From: JBAYIE01 sp965279165
Lineage (GTDB): Bacteria; Bacteroidota; Bacteroidia; UKL13-3
NCBI GenBank assembly: GCA_965279165.1
Contig: OZ257140.1
Location: forward strand, 2,046,001 to 2,110,000
Direction of reading: 5' to 3'
Length of the DNA stretch: 64,000 nt
Shown here piece by piece: positions 33,861 to 43,683 of this stretch (position 1 is its first letter; each line of letters begins with the position of its first letter). Under the pieces are notes generated by a model. It had not been told where the DNA came from and made no database searches. It worked only from the letters and a program-made list of their open reading frames with translations. Made by a program: the position numbers and the translations under genes.

Positions 33861-34346
33861 ATGGCAACCAAATTAAAAAAGCAAGAAGAAACGAGCTTAA
33901 AAGCAAATAAACTGTTTAAAAAAGTTCGAATTGGTATAGTAGTTTCTGAATGGAACCGCGAAGTTACCAATGCATTAAAGGAAGGTGCTGTTACCATGCT
34001 ACGCAAGATGGAGGTGAAGGAGAAAAATATAGTGGTTGAAATGGTTCCCGGTTCCTTTGAATTGCCTTTAGGGGCGCAGTTTATGGCGGCTCAAAAGGAT
34101 ATAGATGCTGTTATAGCATTGGGCTGTGTGATACAAGGGGAAACACGACATTTTGATTTTATATGCGATGCGGTTGCCCATGGAATTATGGATGTTGGAC
34201 TAACCTTTAACATGCCGGTTGCATTTGGAGTACTCACAACCGAAAACCAGAAACAGGCAATGGAACGTGCAGGTGGTAAATTAGGTAATAAAGGTGCCGA
34301 GGCTGCAGAAACAGTATTAAAAATGTTGCTGCTGCAAACGAAGTAA
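33861..34346 (+). CDS. ribH: 6,7-dimethyl-8-ribityllumazine synthase
   Basis: Catalyses the penultimate step of riboflavin synthesis. The 161-residue subunit is of normal length and has VSEWNREVTNALKEGA (about 29-44), VPGSFELPLGAQ (about 61), ALGCVIQGETRHFDFICDAVAHGIMDV with the catalytic His (about 83-110), and GVLTTENQKQAMERAGG near the end. It is a single gene just after a terminator. No other rib genes are in the window. Confidence 0.95.
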   Translation: MATKLKKQEETSLKANKLFKKVRIGIVVSEWNREVTNALKEGAVTMLRKMEVKEKNIVVEMVPGSFELPLGAQFMAAQKDIDAVIALGCVIQGETRHFDFICDAVAHGIMDVGLTFNMPVAFGVLTTENQKQAMERAGGKLGNKGAEAAETVLKMLLLQTK

Positions 34347-34501
34347 TTGGAATTCTTCAAAAGCCGCACCCTTCATAAAAAACCCCAACCTTGTTTGTTT
34401 TAAAAGCACGCAAGCTGCATGCTTCACCCTTGCTCCAACGTTATAAATTATTAATCATTTATTTACTTTCCGGATGCATCAGGATTTGATATTATTGTAA
34501 G

Positions 34502-36040
34502 GTGTTTACAAGGAAGAAAATAGTTGGTTTGATGCTGCTTCTGGTGGGCTTAAATTCCTGTAAAAAAGAATTTGAAGGCGATCGCATGGCAACCCAAATG
34601 CCCGAAACATTTGTTGTAGTTGATTCGGTAATGCGTGATCCGAATAATTTTCTCATTACCACCGTTCAAGCTTTTTGGTGGGGAAGTGCACCAAAGGGTT
34701 ATGTAACAGGTTATGAAATATCTACTGATGGTATGCAAACTTGGAACTATACATCCGAACAGAAAGGCACTTTTTTATTAACACTTCCTGACGGTGTGAA
34801 GAAAGGAGAAGTGCCAATTTTTGTGCGTGCTATCGATAATTTAGGCAACAAAGACCAGACTCCGGCACAAATGGTGTTTCCTATTGAGAACTCGGCACCG
34901 AGGGCATCAATAGATTTCTCTAATCCATTACCCGATCTCTCCTTTCCTGTTATACGCTTTAATTGGGTCAGTTCAGATATCGATGGATTGTTCGATATTG
35001 ATCATTATGATATAGTTTGGAATGATATTTCTGACACAACAACGTATTTTTCAGTTCCCGGTTCTATGTTGGATTTACGCATAAACGATACCACCGCCGG
35101 TGTTTCCGTGCGAATTGAATCGCAACGTTCAGGTAACAATTATAGTTCTACTTGTAATGTCTTCCAAAGTACCAAAACTACACCGCTTACCGGAACAATG
35201 GGAGGGTTAAAATTTGATACCATTAACTATATTTATGTGAGGGTAGTGGATAAAACTGGAAATGTTTCTACTTGGATCAAGGATTCTGTTTTCATAAAAA
35301 AACCGGTTTCAGATATACTCCTGATTAATTGCATGTATTCGAATGCCACAACTACGCAAAATTTTTACCTCAATAACCTTGCTAAGCCTTTGGTTGGAAT
35401 AAATGCAGTAGAAGTATTGCGCGGTGTAAATTCTTTTAACGGGAATTCCGAATTGTATACCGATGCACTCACCCAACAAAGAATTTTTAATTTATTTAAA
35501 CGGATGATTTGGTTAACGGATGATCCCAATACCTTGGCTACTGCGCAACTTACCACATCCGAGTTTTTTAATGCCGGAGGTGCCATGTATATTTTTGCGC
35601 AGTTCGGAGATGATTTCCCTCTAACCTCACAGGTTTTTACTTTTACGCCGATTAAATCATTGGTGGATCCAAACGCTGATGTTTCAATCGTTAACGGTAG
35701 ATTTAGAATGGATAATACCTGCGAAGCTTTACCGATAAAAACAGGTTGGCCAATTTTAAAATACAGCGGTTCTATTCAAGTTGCCCGACCTTTTCATACC
35801 AACCAAACTTCTTCGGGGGTGTTTAGTTACGACTCCATCATGCAAACGGTATTGCGTATCCAAACTTCAACCGGTTCGCCTTATTGGTCCGGACCATCAG
35901 TTACCATGAGTCGTCGGGTTAAGCTTGCCTTGCAAAAAGCCGATATGATTATTTCGAGTTTGCCATTACAAAACTTGAATGGAAACAACAACATGGATTC
36001 GATGTTTAAGAAAATTTTTATTGATGAACTTTCGTTTTAA
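34502..36040 (+). CDS. large hypothetical lipoprotein with Ig/Fn3-like modules
   Basis: A 512-residue protein beginning at GTG. The signal ends in VGLNSCKKE, a lipobox with Cys at about 20. Residues 40-270 resemble one or two fibronectin/Ig-like modules (YVTGYEISTDGMQTWNYT, IFVRAIDNLGNKDQTPA, INYIYVRVVDKTGNVSTW). The remainder (about 275-512) is not recognised but looks like a Rossmann-type glutamine-amidotransferase-like or surface domain. It is probably anchored to the outer membrane. No family assignment. Confidence 0.75.
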   Translation: MFTRKKIVGLMLLLVGLNSCKKEFEGDRMATQMPETFVVVDSVMRDPNNFLITTVQAFWWGSAPKGYVTGYEISTDGMQTWNYTSEQKGTFLLTLPDGVKKGEVPIFVRAIDNLGNKDQTPAQMVFPIENSAPRASIDFSNPLPDLSFPVIRFNWVSSDIDGLFDIDHYDIVWNDISDTTTYFSVPGSMLDLRINDTTAGVSVRIESQRSGNNYSSTCNVFQSTKTTPLTGTMGGLKFDTINYIYVRVVDKTGNVSTWIKDSVFIKKPVSDILLINCMYSNATTTQNFYLNNLAKPLVGINAVEVLRGVNSFNGNSELYTDALTQQRIFNLFKRMIWLTDDPNTLATAQLTTSEFFNAGGAMYIFAQFGDDFPLTSQVFTFTPIKSLVDPNADVSIVNGRFRMDNTCEALPIKTGWPILKYSGSIQVARPFHTNQTSSGVFSYDSIMQTVLRIQTSTGSPYWSGPSVTMSRRVKLALQKADMIISSLPLQNLNGNNNMDSMFKKIFIDELSF

Positions 36041-36051
36041 TTAAAAACCTT

Positions 36052-36618
36052 TTGAAGAATATTATATTATTTGCTTCCGGTAGCGGCACCAATGCCGAGA
36101 ATATTGTAAACCAATTTGCCAATTCACCTTCCATTAATGTGGCAGCTCTTTTTTGTAACAATCCCAATGCAGGTGTAATAGATCGAATGAATAACCGCCA
36201 TATTCCGGTACATTTATTCGATAAAAAAACGTTTCAGGATGCCGATAAGTTTCTTTCGATTTTAGGGGATTACAAACCCGACTTGATTGTATTGGCAGGT
36301 TTCTTATGGCTCGTGCCCGAATATCTGGTAAAGCAATTTGAAGGTAAAATCATCAATATACACCCTGCATTGTTACCAAAATTCGGAGGAAAGGGTATGT
36401 ATGGACACCATGTGCACGAAGCAGTATTATCAAAAGGAGAAAAGGAACATGGGATAACCATTCATTTTGTTAACGAAAAATATGACGATGGGAATACCAT
36501 TGTACAAGCTAAGTTTGATGTAATGTCTGATGATACGTTATCGTCGATTCAGGCCAAGATAGCACAACTTGAAATGCATTATTACCCGGAAGCGATTAAA
36601 AGAATTTTGCATGTGTAA
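36052..36618 (+). CDS. purN: phosphoribosylglycinamide formyltransferase
   Basis: Transfers a formyl group from 10-formyl-THF to GAR in purine synthesis. The 188-residue protein begins at a TTG (MKNIILFASGSGTNAENIV), carries the phosphate-binding SGSGTN loop, the active-site Asn-His-Asp set with NIHPALLPKFGGKGMYGHHVHEAVL (in parts, about 100-125) and the final TIHFVNEKYDDGNTIVQ. It begins 11 nt after the lipoprotein stop. purH follows 1.1 kb downstream. Confidence 0.93.
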   Translation: MKNIILFASGSGTNAENIVNQFANSPSINVAALFCNNPNAGVIDRMNNRHIPVHLFDKKTFQDADKFLSILGDYKPDLIVLAGFLWLVPEYLVKQFEGKIINIHPALLPKFGGKGMYGHHVHEAVLSKGEKEHGITIHFVNEKYDDGNTIVQAKFDVMSDDTLSSIQAKIAQLEMHYYPEAIKRILHV

Positions 36619-37543
36619 TAAATGCTTTCTCCTATATATATTAACCTGTTTTCTGATTCTTGGTAATCATAACCACCTACAAGCGCAAGGTTGCAGCGAT
36701 GCCGGTGTATGTACTTTAAATAACCTTAACCACACATCGGTACAGGTAGATTCAAGTATTACACCAAAACAGTATAAACATACCTTTCGATTAGGTATAC
36801 AACAAGGATTGGCCGATTATCAGATAGTAATTTTTGGCTCCTATGCCGAATATTCTTTTCAAATTGCCAAAGGTTTATCCATGTCGGCTCGGATCAATTT
36901 ATTATCACAAAACGGAAGCACCACCAATACCATTGGTTTATCCGACATTTATCTTACTGGCAGTTTGCGTTTGTTTCCTAACATAACATTGACAGGAGGA
37001 TATAAACTTCCATTAAACAGAGCGGATGCAACAAGCAACAATTTACCATTACCAATGGATTACCAAACGAGTTTGGGAACAACCGATATCATTCTGGGAG
37101 CTTTGATTCAGATTAAAAAGCTGGCCGTTACAGTAGCCATGCAGCAACCGATTACCAAAAATTTCAATGCGTTTTATTCCTATGATTATCCCACAAACCA
37201 TGAATTTTCTGGGTTTCAATCTACCAATGATTTTAAACGCAAAGGAGATATAATTTTACGTGCTACCTATGGTTTAAAAAAAGGGAATTGGAGTTTGTTG
37301 CCCGGGGTACTTGGTATTTACCATTATGATGAAGATGAATTTACCGAATCGTCGGGATTTCATCAGAAAATTGCAGGTTCAAAAGGACTCACGTTAAATG
37401 CCACTTTTCTGGTTTCTTATTCTTTAAATGATAGGGCTGCTATTGAAACCAGTATTGGCGCACCATTTGTTACCAGAGCAGTTCGTCCGGAAGGACTGAC
37501 CAGAAAGTACGTTTTAAGCATTGAATACAAATATCTTTTTTAA
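36611..37543 (+). CDS. hypothetical outer-membrane barrel-like protein
   Basis: A 310-residue protein with a signal peptide (MCNKCFLLYILTCFLILGNHNHLQAQ). Repeated amphipathic strands follow (FRLGIQQGLADYQIVIFGSYAEYSF, ISLGD-type turns, NITLTGGYKLPLN) and the chain ends IEYKYLF, consistent with a porin-like or transporter-type outer-membrane barrel. ATG 36611 overlaps the purN stop by 8 nt, so it is probably cotranslated. Not assigned to a named family. Confidence 0.7.
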   Translation: MCNKCFLLYILTCFLILGNHNHLQAQGCSDAGVCTLNNLNHTSVQVDSSITPKQYKHTFRLGIQQGLADYQIVIFGSYAEYSFQIAKGLSMSARINLLSQNGSTTNTIGLSDIYLTGSLRLFPNITLTGGYKLPLNRADATSNNLPLPMDYQTSLGTTDIILGALIQIKKLAVTVAMQQPITKNFNAFYSYDYPTNHEFSGFQSTNDFKRKGDIILRATYGLKKGNWSLLPGVLGIYHYDEDEFTESSGFHQKIAGSKGLTLNATFLVSYSLNDRAAIETSIGAPFVTRAVRPEGLTRKYVLSIEYKYLF

Positions 37544-37702
37544 AATGGTATTAACCGGTCAGCTTAATGGTAAGGAAGCAAGATATAGTGGTTAATTTTT
37601 AACCGGTAAGCTGCTTCACAAACAATGGAATAAAATTGTGATTTCTTCGGGCTAATTCCATTTTCTTAACCTACTTTTGCGGCTCAATAATTTCAACTTA
37701 TT

Positions 37703-39226
37703 ATGCAGGAGAGTCGTCAGATAAGAAATGCCTTAATTTCCGTTTATTACAAAGATGGATTAGATATTGTAGCCAAAACTTTAGCCCAATTAGGGGTTCA
37801 AATATATTCGACAGGTGGTACACAGGAATTTATAGAGAAACTGGGAATAAAAGTTAATCGGGTTGAAGATTTGACCGGATACCCAAGTATTTTAGGTGGA
37901 AGAGTCAAAACATTGCATCCTAAAGTGTTTGGAGGAATTTTGGCACGACGAAACCACGAAAAAGACCAACAAGAAGTTGCCGAATTTGAGATACCTTATT
38001 TTGATCTGGTAATGGTGGATTTATACCCATTTGAAGAAACCGTAAAATCGACCAATAAGGAAGCAGAAATTATAGAGAAAATAGATATTGGTGGTGTTTC
38101 GTTAATACGTGCCGCAGCCAAGAATTTTGAAGATACACTGATTGTTTGCAACCTGGCAGATTTTGGAAAGTTAAATAACCTGTTAACCGAGCAAAAAGGA
38201 GCAACTACCATAGATCAACGAAGGGAATTCGCCACAAAAGCTTTTCATACTACTTCACATTACGACGCCTTAATTTTTCAGTATTTCGATAAAGAAAATC
38301 CTACTGTGTTTAAGTCGAGTGTACAACCTGCAAGGGTATTGCGATATGGCGAAAACCCGCATCAGAAGGGTGTTTACTACGGCAATTTAAGTCAAATACT
38401 GGATCAATGGCATGGAAAGGAAATGTCGTATAACAACCTATTGGATCTGGATGCGGCACTTCATTTAATTGCCGAATTTGAAGAGCCTACAGTTGCCATT
38501 ATCAAACACAACAATCCATGTGGCGTAGCAACTCGTGAAACTATCTTAGAAGCTTGGAATGATGCTTTGGCGGGTGATCCGGTTTCAGCATTTGGGGGCA
38601 TCATAGTTGCCAATCGTCCAATTGATGAAGTAACGGCAACAGAGATCGATAAAATATTTATGGAAGTACTGATTGCACCTGGTTACGAGGGAAAATCCGC
38701 TTCTATTTTGCAGTCAAAAAAGAACCGTATTTTGATTACCCAAAAAGGGAGTTTGCCGGCCGGAAAGCAATTCCGCAGCATTTTAAACGGAGTTTTGGAA
38801 CAGGACAGGGATACGATGGTTATAGGTAAAGAAAATTTAAACTTAGTAACCCAAGCAAAAGCTACTAATTCGCAAGTAGACGATTTGCTATTTGCCGATA
38901 AAATTGTGAAACATACCAAGTCAAATACCATCGTTCTTGCTAAAAACAAACAATTAATTGGCATTGGATGTGGACAAACTTCGAGGGTGGATGCGTTGAA
39001 GCATGCCATCGAAAAAGCGAATGGATTTGGGTTTGATTTAAAGGATGCTGCGATGGGTAGCGATGCCTTTTTTCCATTTCCGGATTGTGTGGAGATAGCC
39101 GGTAAGGAAGGGATTAACGCTGTTATTCAACCGGGAGGTTCGATAAAAGATGATGCTTCTGTTGCCTATTGTAACCAGCATCAAATCGCCATGTATTTCA
39201 CCGGAATTCGTCATTTTAAACATTAA
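37703..39226 (+). CDS. purH: bifunctional AICAR transformylase / IMP cyclohydrolase
   Basis: Performs the last two steps of IMP synthesis. The 507-residue protein has the IMP cyclohydrolase domain (about 1-195: STGGTQEFIEKLG, YPSILGGRVKTLHPKVFGG) and the AICAR formyltransferase domain (about 200-507: LRYGENPHQKGVYY, KHNNPCGVA with the catalytic Lys-His, DPVSAFGGII, GCGQTSRVDA, GSDAFFPFPD). A TACTTTTG element lies 24 nt upstream without a clear -33 partner. It shares the purine pathway with purN. Confidence 0.96.
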   Translation: MQESRQIRNALISVYYKDGLDIVAKTLAQLGVQIYSTGGTQEFIEKLGIKVNRVEDLTGYPSILGGRVKTLHPKVFGGILARRNHEKDQQEVAEFEIPYFDLVMVDLYPFEETVKSTNKEAEIIEKIDIGGVSLIRAAAKNFEDTLIVCNLADFGKLNNLLTEQKGATTIDQRREFATKAFHTTSHYDALIFQYFDKENPTVFKSSVQPARVLRYGENPHQKGVYYGNLSQILDQWHGKEMSYNNLLDLDAALHLIAEFEEPTVAIIKHNNPCGVATRETILEAWNDALAGDPVSAFGGIIVANRPIDEVTATEIDKIFMEVLIAPGYEGKSASILQSKKNRILITQKGSLPAGKQFRSILNGVLEQDRDTMVIGKENLNLVTQAKATNSQVDDLLFADKIVKHTKSNTIVLAKNKQLIGIGCGQTSRVDALKHAIEKANGFGFDLKDAAMGSDAFFPFPDCVEIAGKEGINAVIQPGGSIKDDASVAYCNQHQIAMYFTGIRHFKH

Positions 39227-39342
39227 GTAATTAGGGGTAAATTATCCCGTGAACAAGTTGCGCAAAAAAGCGCATCGCATATTTGCAGAATATTATTATA
39301 ATTTGCAGGTATTATTAACCAAACAGGAGAAAAAGTATAACC

Positions 39343-40365
39343 ATGGGAATGTTTAGTTTCCTCACACAGGATTTAGCTATAGATTTAGGCACCGCCAATA
39401 CATTGATTATTCATAAAGATCAGGTAGTGGTCGACGAACCTTCGATAATTGCCATTAACCGAAGAACAGGAAATGTGATTGCGGTTGGAAGTCAGGCGCA
39501 ACAGATGCACGGTAAGGCACACGAAGATATCAAAACCATTCGTCCGCTTAAGGATGGCGTGATTGCAGATTTCAACGCAGCCGAGCATATGATACGCGGA
39601 TTAATCGGAATGATACCTCAGTCGAGCAAACTGGTTAAACCACAACAAAGAATGGTAATTTGTATCCCTTCCGGCATTACCGAAGTAGAAAAAAGAGCGG
39701 TAAAAGATTCTGCAGAAAGAGCGGGAGCCAAAGAAGTTTATCTCATACACGAACCAATGGCCGCAGCAATCGGTATTGGAATTGATGTGTTTGAGCCAAT
39801 GGGAAACATGATTATTGATATTGGAGGTGGTACAACCGAAATCGCGGTTATTGCACTAGCAGGAATAGTTTGCGACCAATCGATACGTGTTGCTGGTGAT
39901 GAATTTACAGAAGATATTTTGGATTATATGCGTCGCCAACATAACCTGTTGGTTGGAGAGCGTACCGCTGAACGAATTAAAATTGAAGTAGGTTCGGCAC
40001 TAACTGAGTTGGATAATCCGCCACCGGATTTTGCTGTAAACGGAAGGGATTTAATGACTGGAATTCCGAAACAAATTACCGTTTCGTATAGCGAAATTGC
40101 TTCTGCTTTGGATAAATCTATTTCTAAAATTGAAGAGGCAGTTTTACGCGCTTTGGAATTAACACCTCCCGAGTTATCGGCAGATATTTATTCTACCGGT
40201 TTGTATTTAACCGGTGGGGGTGCATTGTTACGCGGATTAGATAAACGTATTGCACAAAAAACACGTTTACCGGTTCATGTTGCAGATGATCCGTTAAGAG
40301 CGGTTGTGCGCGGTACGGGTATGGCATTAAAGAATCTGAAAAGCTTCAAATTTTTAATGACCTGA
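39343..40365 (+). CDS. mreB: rod shape-determining protein MreB
   Basis: The bacterial actin homologue that organises lateral wall synthesis. The 340-residue protein has the phosphate-1 loop IDLGTANTLI (about 14), the MIDIGGGTTEIAVI phosphate-2 loop (about 156) and the adenosine motif TGGGALLRGLDKRI (about 286). It heads the mreB-mreC-mreD-mrdA-rodA operon, indicating rod-shaped or elongated cells. Confidence 0.97.
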   Translation: MGMFSFLTQDLAIDLGTANTLIIHKDQVVVDEPSIIAINRRTGNVIAVGSQAQQMHGKAHEDIKTIRPLKDGVIADFNAAEHMIRGLIGMIPQSSKLVKPQQRMVICIPSGITEVEKRAVKDSAERAGAKEVYLIHEPMAAAIGIGIDVFEPMGNMIIDIGGGTTEIAVIALAGIVCDQSIRVAGDEFTEDILDYMRRQHNLLVGERTAERIKIEVGSALTELDNPPPDFAVNGRDLMTGIPKQITVSYSEIASALDKSISKIEEAVLRALELTPPELSADIYSTGLYLTGGGALLRGLDKRIAQKTRLPVHVADDPLRAVVRGTGMALKNLKSFKFLMT

Positions 40366-40403
40366 TAAGGAAATAGAATTGTATTTAAAGTATAGCAATA
40401 CAC

Positions 40404-41231
40404 ATGCGTAACCTTATTTTCTTCATCTATAAGTATTATGTGTTTTTTATATTTTTTACCCTCGAAGTTTTTGCGTTTGTTGTTATTTATCGGTTTAATA
40501 GTTACCAGAAAGCAAGCTTCATCAATTATACCACCGGCGTTACCAGTACGTTTTATACCGCAGTAAGCAATACCCAATCTTATTTTAGTTTACGCAGGGT
40601 AAACGACAGTTTGCAAATTGAAAATGCAAAATTGCGGTCCGAATTGCTCACATCTTATTATAAAAACAATATTATAACGATTCAAAAAAACGATACGGTT
40701 TACAAACAGCAATATGCTTATATAGCAGCCAGTGTGGTAAATAATTCGGTTATAAAACGAAACAATTATATCACCATAAACAGGGGACGATTACATGGTA
40801 TCGAACCGGAGATGGGTGTGATAAGCGAATCAGGAGTTGTTGGAATTGTAATGAGTGTAAGTGATCGTTACAGTACGGTATTATCGTTGTTAAATAACAA
40901 TTGTAAAATCAGCGCCAAAATAAAGAAAAACGATGCATTTGGTTCGTTGGTTTGGGACGGACTTGATCCGAAATATGCCAGGTTATTGGATGTCAATAAA
41001 CATGTCCCTGTCGAAACCGGGGATCAAATTATAACCAGTAATTTTTCTACTATTTTTCCTGAAGGGTTGCCTATTGGAAGAATATTTTCACATTCGTTGG
41101 ATGCCGGAGATAATTTTCATACCCTGAAAGTGGAGTTGTATACCGACTTTTCAACCTTGTCGACAGTATATGTGATACGCAATTTATTTAAGGAGGAACA
41201 ATTACAAATTGAAAGTAAGTTGTTAAAATAA
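40404..41231 (+). CDS. mreC: rod shape-determining protein MreC
   Basis: A 275-residue bitopic membrane protein with a transmembrane helix (about 9-31), a coiled coil (about 55-95) and two periplasmic beta domains that form MreC filaments (GRLHGIEPEMGVISESGVVGIV at about 130-150 read in parts; TIFPEGLPIGRI about 217). Its stop codon overlaps the MreD start. Confidence 0.92.
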   Translation: MRNLIFFIYKYYVFFIFFTLEVFAFVVIYRFNSYQKASFINYTTGVTSTFYTAVSNTQSYFSLRRVNDSLQIENAKLRSELLTSYYKNNIITIQKNDTVYKQQYAYIAASVVNNSVIKRNNYITINRGRLHGIEPEMGVISESGVVGIVMSVSDRYSTVLSLLNNNCKISAKIKKNDAFGSLVWDGLDPKYARLLDVNKHVPVETGDQIITSNFSTIFPEGLPIGRIFSHSLDAGDNFHTLKVELYTDFSTLSTVYVIRNLFKEEQLQIESKLLK

Positions 41232-41746
41232 TGCTTGAACTACTCACCTATATTGCCCGTTTTATTGTCATTATGTTGATACAGCTTCTTGTGATCAATA
41301 ATATTGAGTTAAGTAGTTATATTAATCCATATATTTATGTAGCATTTATTCTCCTGTTACCAATTAAAATGAAAGCATGGCAAGTTGTGTTGATTTCGTT
41401 TTTTACCGGAGTGGTGATGGATGCTTTTTCGAGTACGCCGGGTTTACATATTGCTGCCACCAACCTGCTTGGTTTTCTTCGTTACTATTATCTCAGGGCC
41501 GCTACCACCAAAGAAGACCAGGAAGGATGGGTAGTGCCATCCATTTCTCAAAAAGGAATTGTTTGGTTTGGCTTCTATGGATTTTTCCTGTTATTTATAC
41601 ACCATGTAGTTTTGTTTTTTCTGGAAATTTATGGGTTTGGCGAATTTTTCGCCACGCTTTGGCGCGCATTCCTGAGCACCCTGGTAAGCCTGATGTTAAT
41701 TATTATCGGGCAGTTGTTGTTCTATAATGTGAATAGGAAGAGGTAG
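41231..41746 (+). CDS. mreD: rod shape-determining protein MreD
   Basis: A 171-residue protein with five transmembrane helices, including the family-like PIKMKAWQVVLISFFTGVVMDAF segment (about 45-67, in parts). It starts on the last base of the mreC stop (TAATG) and is identified mainly by position plus topology. It links MreC with PBP2 and RodA in the elongasome. Confidence 0.88.
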   Translation: MLELLTYIARFIVIMLIQLLVINNIELSSYINPYIYVAFILLLPIKMKAWQVVLISFFTGVVMDAFSSTPGLHIAATNLLGFLRYYYLRAATTKEDQEGWVVPSISQKGIVWFGFYGFFLLFIHHVVLFFLEIYGFGEFFATLWRAFLSTLVSLMLIIIGQLLFYNVNRKR

Positions 41747-41835
41747 ACAACCGTCGATGGTTGTGAATATGTTCATTCATCCATTCTAAATTTGTTTCAA
41801 CTTCCTGTATACTTGTATGCATAAATTGTGTCGGG

Positions 41836-43683
41836 TTGAATAACAATACCAAAAGAAATATTCTGTTTATCATTTTTGCAGTTACTGCGATTATCTATAT
41901 CATTCGTTTGGTGTTTTTGCAGTTACTCGATGATTCGTATTTGCGTTCAGCACAGGCAAATGTTTTGCACGAGCAAACCATTTATCCGGCAAGGGGATTG
42001 ATGTACGACAGATCCGGCGAATTGTTGGTATACAATGATGCCATTTATGATTTAATGGTTACTCCCGAACAAATTAAAGACCTGGACACAACCGAATTTT
42101 GCAGGGTTTTGGGAATTACCAAACAAGGGTTTTTACAACGATTTGAAAAAATAAAACGAAGCAAAGGATATGCCCCTTATCGGGAAGCATTGTTTGAAAA
42201 GCAATTAAGCATTCCTACATACGCAGCATTTCAGGAAAAAATGTTTGATTTTTTTGGTTTCACTACGGTGGTGCGCACGGATCGTAAATATAAGTATAGC
42301 AATGCGGCACATATCATGGGATATATTGGTGAAGTAACCGACAGGGATATTGAACGATCGGCTGAATATTACCGAATGGGAGATTTTATCGGTATTAGTG
42401 GTGTCGAAAAAACGTATGAAGAAGTTTTGCGCGGACAAAAAGGGGTTAGGTATATTTTGGTGGATTCAAAAAACAAAACCCAAGGCGTTTATAAGAATGG
42501 AGAGTTTGATACTCCCGCGGTTGCAGGAAAAAATATACATCTGAGCATCGATAAGGATTTACAGTCGTTAGGTGAATCTTTAATGCTGAATAAAATTGGA
42601 AGTGTGGTTGCCATTGAACCATCTACCGGAGAAATTTTGGCATTGGTTAGCAGCCCAACATATGATCCCAATTTATTTGTTGGTCGCGAACGTGGCAACC
42701 ATTACATGCAATTGTTGCGCGACCCGATGAAACCGTTATTTAATCGTCCGTTGGCTGCACCGTATCCTCCGGGTTCTATTTTTAAAGTAATCATGTCGTT
42801 GGTTGGACAGCAAGAAAAAATGCTGTTTCCCAACACAACCTATGGATGTCATAGGGGTTATTTATTTGTAGGATGCCACCCACACAGTTCTCCGCTCGCG
42901 TTGCGTGGTGCAATTGCCGTTTCGTGTAATGCTTATTTTTGTCAGGTATACCGAAGTTTAATCAACAATCCTAGATACAAACACAGAGAAGATGCCTATA
43001 ATATATTTCATAAAGATGTTGCCAGTTTCGGATTGGGTAAAAAACTGGGTGTAGATTTATTTGGAGAAGGAACCGGATTTTTGCCACCGGCAACCTATTT
43101 CGACAAAATTTACGGACGATACAGATGGCAGGCACTTACTACCATTTCGCTTGGTATAGGACAAGGCGAACTTGGAATCACACCATTACAAATGGCAAAT
43201 GCAACTGCAGCAGTAGCTAATCGAGGCTATTATATTGTGCCGCATATGGTAAAGAAAATTGATGGCAAACCAAATCCTAATCCGGAGTATATTAATAAGC
43301 ATTGGACTACCGTTGACACATCTTATTTTCCAATTGTAATTGATGGTATGCATGATGTGGTAGAAAGAGGAACTGCATATGTCGCAAGAATTCCCGGAAT
43401 AGAAATTTGCGGAAAAACGGGTACTGCTCAAAATCCTCATGGTAAAGACCATTCAGTATTTTTTGCTTTTGCACCAAAAACAAATCCAAAAATTGCTATC
43501 GCAGTAGTGGTTGAGAATGCCGGTTTTGGGGCAACTTGGGCAGCTCCCATTGCCAGTCTGATGCTCGAACAATACCTTACCGGGAAACATGATACCCGTC
43601 CTGCACTTTTAGAAAGAATGTTAAAAGGAAATTTAATTCACCGCAATGATTCAACAACATCAGCCAAAACCGTCGAACATTGA
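41836..43683 (+). CDS. mrdA: penicillin-binding protein 2 (elongasome transpeptidase)
   Basis: A 615-residue class B PBP: N-terminal transmembrane helix (about 9-28), the RGLMYDRSGELLVYN dimerisation start and a transpeptidase domain. The active-site Ser is in YPPGSIFKVI (SxxK, about 311), followed by SCN (about 363) and CGKTGTAQ (KTG, about 526). Translation begins at a TTG 89 nt after mreD; this gap holds a 6-bp hairpin (ACAACC/GGTTGT). It crosslinks peptidoglycan made by RodA. Confidence 0.94.
   Translation: MNNNTKRNILFIIFAVTAIIYIIRLVFLQLLDDSYLRSAQANVLHEQTIYPARGLMYDRSGELLVYNDAIYDLMVTPEQIKDLDTTEFCRVLGITKQGFLQRFEKIKRSKGYAPYREALFEKQLSIPTYAAFQEKMFDFFGFTTVVRTDRKYKYSNAAHIMGYIGEVTDRDIERSAEYYRMGDFIGISGVEKTYEEVLRGQKGVRYILVDSKNKTQGVYKNGEFDTPAVAGKNIHLSIDKDLQSLGESLMLNKIGSVVAIEPSTGEILALVSSPTYDPNLFVGRERGNHYMQLLRDPMKPLFNRPLAAPYPPGSIFKVIMSLVGQQEKMLFPNTTYGCHRGYLFVGCHPHSSPLALRGAIAVSCNAYFCQVYRSLINNPRYKHREDAYNIFHKDVASFGLGKKLGVDLFGEGTGFLPPATYFDKIYGRYRWQALTTISLGIGQGELGITPLQMANATAAVANRGYYIVPHMVKKIDGKPNPNPEYINKHWTTVDTSYFPIVIDGMHDVVERGTAYVARIPGIEICGKTGTAQNPHGKDHSVFFAFAPKTNPKIAIAVVVENAGFGATWAAPIASLMLEQYLTGKHDTRPALLERMLKGNLIHRNDSTTSAKTVEH

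Noticed and set aside
41377..41727. 116-codon frame overlapping mreD in another frame
   Set aside because: MreD fits position, length and topology; the other frame has an irregular composition.
41748..41765. ACAACC/GGTTGT hairpin between mreD and mrdA as terminator
   Set aside because: It has only 6 bp and no T-run, and lies inside a conserved operon; it may affect mRNA processing but is not called a terminator.
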